From: Flavobacteriaceae bacterium
GTDB taxonomy: Bacteria > Bacteroidota > Bacteroidia > Flavobacteriales > Flavobacteriaceae
Assembly: GCA_003511845.1 (NCBI GenBank)
Contig: DOIV01000010.1
Span: 6,164-11,554, forward strand
DNA: 5,391 nt
Reading direction: 5' to 3'
Within the stretch, counting starts at the first letter, position 1, and every line of letters begins with the position of its first letter. The translations under genes were made by a program, and so were the position numbers. The notes beneath the pieces were generated by a model, which saw only the letters and a program-made list of their open reading frames with translations, was not told the DNA's origin and did not search any database. Positions 1-5,182 of this stretch are shown here, in pieces.

Positions 1-16
1 GTTTTGTAGGGAATAA

Positions 17-44
17 AAAAATCCGCACTTACATGCGGATTTTT
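17..44 (-). terminator. Intrinsic terminator after tRNA-Val, probably bidirectional
   Basis: An 11-bp perfect inverted repeat (AAAAATCCGCA at 17-27, TGCGGATTTTT at 34-44) encloses a 6-base loop. The GC-rich core is flanked by A on one side and T on the other, so either strand gives a hairpin followed by a U tract. On the minus strand it begins 9 bases past the tRNA 3' end and should end that transcript. Its symmetry also suits a convergent plus-strand gene ending at the left edge; in frame 1 a TAG lies at 7-9, but too little sequence is present to call a gene there. Confidence 0.8.
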
Positions 45-53
45 CGATTGATG

Positions 54-128
54 TGGGCAATGAGGGATTCGAACCCCCGACCCCCTCGGTGTAAACGAGG
101 TGCTCTGAACCAACTGAGCTAATTGCCC
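54..128 (-). tRNA. tRNA-Val (anticodon UAC)
   Basis: The reverse complement folds into a complete 75-nt cloverleaf. It has a 7-bp acceptor stem (GGGCAAT/ATTGCCC), a D arm with GCTC/GAGC around a 10-nt loop containing GG, and a 5-bp anticodon stem (CCTCG/CGAGG). The 7-nt anticodon loop is TTTACAC, the variable loop has 5 nt, and the T arm has loop TTCGAAT and one G-U pair. The anticodon TAC lies at 91-93 and reads valine GUA codons (and probably other GUN codons by wobble). The discriminator base is A. The genome continues CAT rather than CCA, so the CCA end must be added after transcription, as is usual in Bacteroidota. Confidence 0.97.
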
Positions 129-139
129 TAAACGGGATG

Positions 140-170
140 CAAATATAAATTAGTTTTTAATTCTGACAAA
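140..170 (-). promoter_or_regulatory. Bacteroidota-type promoter of tRNA-Val
   Basis: On the minus strand, TTTG (170-167) is followed by exactly 19 bases and then TATATTTG (147-140). This matches the known Bacteroidota housekeeping promoter (TTTG near -33, TAnnTTTG near -7) at every specified base and at the usual spacing. Eleven bases separate the -7 element from the tRNA 5' end at 128, so the primary transcript should carry only a leader of a few bases. Runs of A and T just upstream (173-188) could act as an UP-like element. Transcription of the tRNA is therefore probably independent of folC. Confidence 0.82.
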
Positions 171-198
171 GGTTTTTTTAATAAAAAATAAAACTAGA

Positions 199-1416
199 CT
201 AAACTACTTCTGCAACCACAAAAGTACTACCTCCTACAAATACTAAATCTGATTTTTTTGCATTTTTTTTTGCAGCTACTAAGGCTTTGGTGACTGATAA
301 ATATGTAGTTCCAAACAATTGATACTCTTTTGCTTGACTTTGTAAAATAGCAGCTTCTAATCCTCTTTGAATTTTTGGCTTACAAAAATAATAAGTAGCT
401 TGTTTAGGGAATAGTGGTAAAATAGTGTTTAGGTCTTTATCGTTTACCACACCTAATACGATATGCAAATCTTCAAATTCTTGTGCTAACAATTGTTTAA
501 GTACATAATTCAATCCTTCTTTATTATGTGCAGTATCACAAACAGTCATTGGCTGCTTGGCTAAAATTTGCCATCTTCCTAAGAGTCCTGTATTTTGAAC
601 TACATTTAGCAATCCTTTCTTGACCTGTTTTTCTGAAACCTCAAACCCTTTATTTCTTAAAACAGCTATAGTTTGAACAGCTGCTTTTATATTCTTTTGC
701 TGATAATGACCTAATAAATCAGTATGATATTCTTTATTCACTTCATCCTCTGCAAAGAAAACAGGGGAATTCATTTCTTTTGCTTTTTTTAAAAAAACAG
801 ACATCACCTCTTCTTGTTTTTCACTTATCACCACAGGAATTTCTTTTTTAATAATTCCAGCTTTTTCAAATGCAATTTCTGGCAGCGTGTTACCCAACAT
901 TTGTGTGTGATCAAAACCAATATTGGTAATTACAGACACTTCTGGCGTGATAATATTGGTAGAATCTAACCGACCACCAAGACCTACCTCAATAATAGCA
1001 ACATCTACTTTTTGCTTGGCGAAATGTTCAAATGCCAAGCCAACGGTCATTTCAAAAAAAGAAAGTTTTTGATGCTCTAAAAAGATTTGATTTCGTTTGA
1101 TGAAATTTATTACGCAGTTTTTACGGATTAATTTTCCATTCACTTTTATACGCTCTCTAAAATCTTTTAAATGCGGTGAAGTGTATAAACCTACTTTATA
1201 ACCAGCTTCTTGCAAAATTGAAGCAAGCATATGACTTGTTGAACCTTTACCATTGGTACCAGCTACATGTACACTTTTAAATTTTTGATGAGGATTGTTT
1301 AGATGTTTGGCTAAAGCTAAGGTATTTGTTAAATCTTTTTTAAAAGCCGATTTACCTTGTCGTTGATACATTGGAAGTTGAGCAAACATCCAATCTAAGG
1401 TTTCTTTGTAATTCAT
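199..1416 (-). CDS. folC: FolC: dihydrofolate synthase / folylpolyglutamate synthase
   Basis: Cytosolic Mur-ligase-family enzyme that adds glutamate to dihydropteroate and/or to reduced folates with ATP hydrolysis, producing polyglutamylated folate cofactors that are retained in the cell. The 405-residue product is near the usual length of about 420. Visible landmarks, in order: the ATP-binding P-loop GTNGKGST (53-60), the folate-loop region TSPHLKDFRERI (79-90), EVGLGGRLDSTN (143-154), ITNIGFDHTQMLG (163-175), AFEKAGIIK (182-190), LLGRWQ (278-283) at the domain junction, and DTAHNKEG (294-301) in the C-terminal glutamate-ligase domain. All catalytic blocks are present. The ATG shares its A with the TAA of the upstream tonB gene, which supports this start and suggests translational coupling. 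The gene ends in TAG. Whether the enzyme has one or both activities cannot be told from the sequence. Confidence 0.95.
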   Translation of the reverse strand: MNYKETLDWMFAQLPMYQRQGKSAFKKDLTNTLALAKHLNNPHQKFKSVHVAGTNGKGSTSHMLASILQEAGYKVGLYTSPHLKDFRERIKVNGKLIRKNCVINFIKRNQIFLEHQKLSFFEMTVGLAFEHFAKQKVDVAIIEVGLGGRLDSTNIITPEVSVITNIGFDHTQMLGNTLPEIAFEKAGIIKKEIPVVISEKQEEVMSVFLKKAKEMNSPVFFAEDEVNKEYHTDLLGHYQQKNIKAAVQTIAVLRNKGFEVSEKQVKKGLLNVVQNTGLLGRWQILAKQPMTVCDTAHNKEGLNYVLKQLLAQEFEDLHIVLGVVNDKDLNTILPLFPKQATYYFCKPKIQRGLEAAILQSQAKEYQLFGTTYLSVTKALVAAKKNAKKSDLVFVGGSTFVVAEVV

Positions 1417-2405
1417 TAATTCGATAAAGAAAAATTATAAATAATCGTGCCCACTTGCTTTGAAGGTGCTTTTCCGTCAGAATTAAATTTGGTTTTTCTA
1501 GCCGCAGCTTCAGCTCTTTTTATCAAACATGGTGCTGAATTGGTTGTTCCTTTTGCTCCTCCTTTCGCTGTCAATACCCTCCCGCTTTTATCAACAGATA
1601 TTTTTACGACAACCTTACCTTGTTCATTACAGTCATAAATTGGTTTTGGCTTTGTAACCGCTCTTCTATTTCCTAGTCTATAGTTACCTCCTTTACCTCC
1701 ACCGCCATTTCCATAATAACCACTGGCATTTGGGTCTCCATTTGGATTACCTTTGTTTCCTGCTTTATTATCATCTCCATCTCCTCCTACTCCATTTTTA
1801 CCCTTGCCTTTTCCTTTTCCTTTCCCATTATTTAAACCATCAAAAAGACCGTCTACACCTTTTCTTTTTGATGCTTGTTCTCTTGCTTTTTTTGCTGCTG
1901 CAGCTTTCTTCTTTGCTGCTATAGCTCTTTTTTTTGCTTCAACAGCTTGTTTTTGTTTTTTTATACGGTCAGCTTTTAATTTTGCTTGAAGGTCAGCTTC
2001 TTTCTGCTTTTTTTTAATTTCATTAGCTTTCCGTTTCGCTTCTTTTTGCTTGTTTATTCTGATGGTTTCAGCATTGTCTTGAGTAGCTACATCTTCTGCT
2101 TTTGTAGGTGCAGTAACAGGTTCTGGTGCAGCTTCTTCAACAGGAACAACTTCTTCAACCTCTTCTTGCTCCACTTCCTCTGTTACTTCTTCAACCATCT
2201 CTTCTGATGCTGATGTAGGAGCTGGTTCTGATTCGGCAGATCCACTACCTACATCTGAAGTTCCGAAATTTACAGCAATACCATATTCTTCTGGAGGATC
2301 TAAATAGGTCATCCCAAAAGCAAATATCAAATACAATATTACAGACATAATAATAGTAGTCAATACTGCTGATTTTTTTTTATGTGGAGTGTCTAAATAG
2401 GACAT
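1416..2405 (-). CDS. tonB: TonB-family energy transducer with TolA-like spacer
   Basis: Inner-membrane-anchored periplasmic protein expected to take energy from the ExbB/ExbD channel to outer-membrane partners. Its 329 residues fall into clear blocks: a basic cytosolic tip with HKKK (8-11); a single membrane anchor (about 13-33); an acidic, Glu-rich segment (about 57-95); a Lys/Ala/Arg-rich, probably helical rod (about 115-182); a Gly/Asn/Lys-rich flexible linker (about 185-245) with five Gly-Lys repeats (194-203); and a C-terminal domain (about 250-329). The C-terminal part, GKVVVKISVDKSGRV followed by a helix and ending IIYNFSLSN, fits the TonB C-terminal fold. Two cysteines, 259 and 293, lie in it. 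It follows exbB and exbD and overlaps folC by one base. The rod resembles TolA more than the Pro-rich spacer of classical TonB, so a Tol-like role is possible. Confidence 0.82.
   Translation of the reverse strand: MSYLDTPHKKKSAVLTTIIMSVILYLIFAFGMTYLDPPEEYGIAVNFGTSDVGSGSAESEPAPTSASEEMVEEVTEEVEQEEVEEVVPVEEAAPEPVTAPTKAEDVATQDNAETIRINKQKEAKRKANEIKKKQKEADLQAKLKADRIKKQKQAVEAKKRAIAAKKKAAAAKKAREQASKRKGVDGLFDGLNNGKGKGKGKGKNGVGGDGDDNKAGNKGNPNGDPNASGYYGNGGGGKGGNYRLGNRRAVTKPKPIYDCNEQGKVVVKISVDKSGRVLTAKGGAKGTTNSAPCLIKRAEAAARKTKFNSDGKAPSKQVGTIIYNFSLSN
1797..1826 (-). repeat. 6-bp tandem repeat coding Gly-Lys x5 in tonB
   Basis: Five tandem hexamers of the form GGN-AAR encode Gly-Lys dipeptides at residues 194-203 of the TonB-family protein. 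The copies are nearly identical (GGGAAA, GGAAAA, GGAAAA, GGCAAG, GGTAAA). As the unit is 6 bp, gain or loss of copies by slippage would keep the reading frame and only change the length of the positively charged flexible linker. Confidence 0.8.
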
Positions 2406-2420
2406 GTAGTAATTTTTGAT

Positions 2421-2434
2421 TTCAGATTTCTGAA
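2421..2434 (-). other. Small inverted repeat in the tonB leader
   Basis: TTCAGA (2421-2426) and TCTGAA (2429-2434) form a perfect 6-bp inverted repeat around TT, which in RNA gives a short hairpin about 15 bases before the tonB ATG. No T tract follows, so it is not a terminator. A role in translation initiation or mRNA stability is only a guess. Confidence 0.35.
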
Positions 2435-2466
2435 TTATGGTTTATTAATAACCGAACTCATATTTT

Positions 2467-2482
2467 ATAGCTTCAAAGCTAT
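2467..2482 (-). other. Hairpin just after exbD
   Basis: ATAGCTT (2467-2473) and AAGCTAT (2476-2482) are perfectly complementary with two bases between them, so the RNA can form a stem of about 6 bp with a 4-base loop, 3 bases past the exbD stop. The downstream sequence on the minus strand is A-rich rather than U-rich, so a rho-independent terminator is unlikely. It may mark an RNA-processing or stabilising structure between exbD and tonB. Confidence 0.4.
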
Positions 2483-2485
2483 CAC

Positions 2486-2878
2486 TTAATTTGGACGTAC
2501 CGCTAATATGACTTTGTATTTATTTCTATTTGCTATATCCATTACACGTACAGCTTTTTCAATAGGTACACCTTCTTCTGCTCTTAAAACAATAGTAGGA
2601 TTTTCTTGACTAGACAATAAAGTGATTAAACTTTGCTCTAAATCATCTTCGGTAATCTTGTCTCTATCAATATAAAAATCTAATCCTTTGGTGATACTCA
2701 CTGCAATTGCTTTACTATTTTCAGTCTTACCAGATGCTTTTGGTAATAAAATATCTAATGCATTAACAGTAACTAAAGTTGAAGTTAACATAAAAAAGAT
2801 CAATAGTAAAAAAACAATATCTGTCATAGATGACATATTGAATTCTGGACTTACTTTATTTCTACCTCTTACGTTCAT
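2486..2878 (-). CDS. exbD: ExbD/TolR-family proton-channel subunit
   Basis: Partner of the ExbB-like protein in the inner-membrane, proton-driven motor that powers TonB or Tol systems. The 130-residue protein has the family layout: a short cytosolic N-terminus (residues 1-18, with the flavobacterial-style start MNVRGRNKVSPEFNMSSM), one membrane helix (about 20-38) and a periplasmic domain (about 45-130). The helix begins MTDIVFLLLIFF; Asp20 sits where the essential proton-carrying Asp of ExbD/TolR lies (Asp25 in E. coli ExbD). The C-terminal PTIVLRAEEGVPIEKAVRVMD resembles the conserved strand-helix region of ExbD. Length is close to the usual 135-140. It lies 70 bases after exbB and 80 bases before tonB, all in one direction. 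Only one exbD copy is present here. Confidence 0.93.
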   Translation of the reverse strand: MNVRGRNKVSPEFNMSSMTDIVFLLLIFFMLTSTLVTVNALDILLPKASGKTENSKAIAVSITKGLDFYIDRDKITEDDLEQSLITLLSSQENPTIVLRAEEGVPIEKAVRVMDIANRNKYKVILAVRPN

Positions 2879-2948
2879 ACTTTTATAATCTAAAGATTGA
2901 AAGATTAAATAAATTAAATCTTTTAATTATTGAATTTTTTAATAAACT

Positions 2949-3650
2949 TTAAACTGGTTCATTTAGTAAATCTAAAAACTCAACGGATTGAGCTTCCATT
3001 TGATACACTACTTTATTGGTACGTACAACTAAATGATTGTACGAAATATAAGCTATAATACCCACTACCAAACCAGCTACAGTTGTTGTCATAGCTGTAT
3101 ACAAACCGTCAGACAATAATTTAATATCAATTTGACCACCTGCATTTGCTATTTCATGTATGGCAACTATCATACCAATTACGGTCCCTAAGAAACCAAT
3201 CATAGGTGCGGCACCAGCAATAGTAGCCAATACACTTACGTTTTTTTCTAATTTGTAAATTTCAAGTTTTCCTGCATTTTCAATAGCAGTATTAATATCT
3301 TCTAAGGGCTTACCTATACGAGAAATACCTTTTTCTACCAAGCGTGCTGCTGGTGATTCTGATTTTACACATAAGATTTTTGCAGCTTCTAATCGCCCAC
3401 TTGAGACATTATCTCTAATTTGATTCATGAAGTTTTTGTCAATTTTTGAAGCTGCTTTAATAGCTAAAAATCGTTCAAAATAAATGTAAAGTGCAACGAT
3501 CAACAAAACGGTTAAAATAGCAATGATAATTTGACCTCCTAGACCTCCGTCCATAACAAGGTTATAGATAGATAGTGTTTTTTCTTCTGAAACAACTTCT
3601 TCTAAATTTTCTTGATCAAGATCTACGTCTTGTAAGATTGTAAGCAACAT
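2949..3650 (-). CDS. exbB: ExbB/TolQ/MotA-family proton-channel protein
   Basis: Multi-pass inner-membrane protein that forms, with ExbD, the proton channel energising the TonB-family protein encoded two genes on. The 233-residue product has three predicted membrane segments, at about 37-58, 138-165 and 185-207, with a large cytosolic loop between the first and second. Family hallmarks are GAAPMIGFLGTVIGM (146-160) in the second helix and LYTAMTTTVAGLVVGI (183-198) in the third; the threonines in these helices correspond to the polar lining of the ExbB/TolQ pore. The N-terminus is acidic (about 8-24) and probably periplasmic. The ATG starts just downstream of an AT-rich leader with no Shine-Dalgarno sequence. 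The terminator after nhaD separates it from the upstream gene, so it should begin a new transcription unit. Assignment to ExbB or TolQ cannot be settled by sequence alone. Confidence 0.93.
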   Translation of the reverse strand: MLLTILQDVDLDQENLEEVVSEEKTLSIYNLVMDGGLGGQIIIAILTVLLIVALYIYFERFLAIKAASKIDKNFMNQIRDNVSSGRLEAAKILCVKSESPAARLVEKGISRIGKPLEDINTAIENAGKLEIYKLEKNVSVLATIAGAAPMIGFLGTVIGMIVAIHEIANAGGQIDIKLLSDGLYTAMTTTVAGLVVGIIAYISYNHLVVRTNKVVYQMEAQSVEFLDLLNEPV

Positions 3651-3676
3651 AAATTTTAGTAGTTTAAGGGATAATA

Positions 3677-3686
3677 GTTAGCTAAC
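3677..3686. other. 10-bp palindrome in the exbB leader
   Basis: GTTAGCTAAC is a perfect 10-bp palindrome 26 bases upstream of the exbB start, in the only gap that could hold the promoter of the exbB-exbD-tonB-folC cluster. It could be a small operator half-site pair, but a palindrome this short can occur by chance and no regulator is recognisable. Confidence 0.2.
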
Positions 3687-3720
3687 GAAATTCTGCGATA
3701 AAAATTGTTTAATATCTATT

Positions 3721-3743
3721 AAAAATCCCACCGAAGTGGGATT
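3721..3743 (-). terminator. Intrinsic terminator of nhaD with UUCG tetraloop
   Basis: On the minus strand AATCCCAC (3743-3736) pairs perfectly with GTGGGATT (3731-3724) around the loop TTCG, giving the very stable C(UUCG)G tetraloop. A run of five T (3725-3721, the first two within the stem) follows. The stem begins 6 bases past the nhaD stop codon. This is a textbook rho-independent terminator and should end most transcripts coming from nhaD before exbB. Confidence 0.9.
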
Positions 3744-3749
3744 AAATTT

Positions 3750-5129
3750 TTAAACAATATACAGAGCGACTACAAAACCGGCGACAAAGCCTAAAGCAGC
3801 TAACCAAGTGATTTTTTTAAAGTACCAAATAAAGTCGATTTTTTCCATTCCCATGGCAGCTACACCTGCAGCGGAACCAATAATTAACATACTACCACCT
3901 GTACCAGCAGAGTAAGCTATTAAATGCCATAAACTATCATCCATTGGCAAGCTATACATTCCCATTGAAGCGGCTACTAAAGGCACATTGTCAATAATGG
4001 CTGATAATATTCCTAATAACATAACTACAATATTTTGGTTGGGTATGGCTCCGTTAAGCATTTCTGCAACATATCGTAACGTACCAACTTGCACTTCTGC
4101 ACCATCAATCATTACGCTACCATAAACCAATGTTTCTAATGCTGCAACCGCCATTAAAATACCTAAGAAAAATAAGATACTTGACATTTCAATTCTTGAC
4201 AATGCCTTGTGAGGAGAGTATAAATGTTTACGCTCTTCTGTAAAATCTTCTTCTGGGTGAATGTATTCAGAAACTAACCAAACTACACCTAAAGCTAACA
4301 TCATTCCTATATATGGAGGTAAATGTGTTATGGTTTTAAAAATAGGTACTGAAACTATCATTCCCAATCCTAAAAACAGCATAGTTTTACTACTTAACAA
4401 TTGTTTTTCCTCCTCGTCATATTCATTGGCATCAACTTCAATATTCCCTTTAAACGCTGGCATTAATGTGGCAAGAAAAGTTGGTACAACCATACAAACA
4501 ATTGATGGTACAATTAATTTTGTCACCAAAGCCATTGCAGAAACTCTTTTACCTATCCAAAGCATCGTGGTTGTAACATCACCAATCGGCGACCATGCTC
4601 CACCAGCATTAGCAGCAACTACAATCATACCTGTATACCATAAACGCTCATTCCTATTAGGAATCAATTTACGCAATAAAGTAACCAATACAATAGTTGC
4701 TGTTAAATTATCAATAATTGCTGAAAGGATAAAGCCTAAAATAGCCATAATCCACAATAATGATTTTTTACTTTTTGTTTTTATCCATCCTTTTATAATA
4801 CTAAAGCCACGATGTAAATCAATAATTTCAACAATAGTCATGGCACCTATTAAAAACATTAGAATTTCTGATGTTTTACCTAAATGATGCAATAATAAAT
4901 TGGTAAAACCTTCTTCTGCATGCTCATTATCATGGCCTCCTAAAAAACTAAACACATTCTCATGTCCGTCAATCACATTGAACATCCCTTCATGAAAACC
5001 TATAGCTAACAAAGCCCACATAACAGCTGCCATCAACAATGCGGGAACGGTTTTATCCATTTTTAATGGATGTTCTAAGGTGATACCGATGTATCCGAAT
5101 ACGAAAATAAAAATAATTAATGCAATCAT
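3750..5129 (-). CDS. nhaD: NhaD-type Na+/H+ antiporter
   Basis: Inner-membrane antiporter of the NhaD family (ion-transporter superfamily) that expels Na+ (and probably Li+) in exchange for H+, for sodium and pH homeostasis. The 459-residue product is strongly hydrophobic, with about a dozen membrane segments from residue 1 to 459. Characteristic blocks are LGFILSAIIDNLTATIV (131-147), VVAANAGGAWSPIGDVTTTM (170-189), LLGILSAIIDNVPLVAA (371-387) and AYSAGTGGSMLIIGSAAG (405-422). The octapeptide ILSAIIDN occurs twice (134-141, 374-381), marking the two structural repeats; the Asp-Asn pairs and the SPIGD loop are the likely ion-site residues. A hydrophilic loop at about 46-82 is rich in His, Asp and Glu. 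The ATG directly precedes the first membrane helix. It lies 53 bases after the dehydrogenase gene and ends just before a strong terminator. Confidence 0.93.
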   Translation of the reverse strand: MIALIIFIFVFGYIGITLEHPLKMDKTVPALLMAAVMWALLAIGFHEGMFNVIDGHENVFSFLGGHDNEHAEEGFTNLLLHHLGKTSEILMFLIGAMTIVEIIDLHRGFSIIKGWIKTKSKKSLLWIMAILGFILSAIIDNLTATIVLVTLLRKLIPNRNERLWYTGMIVVAANAGGAWSPIGDVTTTMLWIGKRVSAMALVTKLIVPSIVCMVVPTFLATLMPAFKGNIEVDANEYDEEEKQLLSSKTMLFLGLGMIVSVPIFKTITHLPPYIGMMLALGVVWLVSEYIHPEEDFTEERKHLYSPHKALSRIEMSSILFFLGILMAVAALETLVYGSVMIDGAEVQVGTLRYVAEMLNGAIPNQNIVVMLLGILSAIIDNVPLVAASMGMYSLPMDDSLWHLIAYSAGTGGSMLIIGSAAGVAAMGMEKIDFIWYFKKITWLAALGFVAGFVVALYIV

Positions 5130-5182
5130 GGTTATAGGTTTTAATTTAGTTTGGGTAAATATAGTAAATTATATTAATTGTT

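Noticed and set aside
1..16. End of a plus-strand gene at the left edge (TAG at 7-9)
   Set aside because: Only two codons precede the stop in the window; the bidirectional terminator hints at a convergent gene but does not prove it.
173..189. T-run/A-run inverted repeat after folC as a terminator
   Set aside because: The stem is made only of A-T pairs and lies directly upstream of the tRNA promoter, where an A/T tract has a simpler explanation.
1447..2207. Several short plus-strand open frames opposite tonB
   Set aside because: They are low-complexity mirrors (Phe, Leu, Ser and Pro runs) of the Lys/Glu/Gly-rich tonB coding strand.
2688..2888. Plus-strand frame of 66 codons opposite exbD
   Set aside because: It overlaps exbD on the other strand, has no recognisable domain and no promoter.
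2900..2923. AAAGATT...AATCTTT inverted repeat in the exbB-exbD gap
   Set aside because: The 7-bp stem has one G-C pair and a 10-base loop, so it is too weak to support a terminator or regulatory hairpin.
4261..4887. Plus-strand open frame of 208 codons opposite nhaD
   Set aside because: It is antisense to the well-supported nhaD frame, has no family resemblance and arises from codon bias of the opposite strand.
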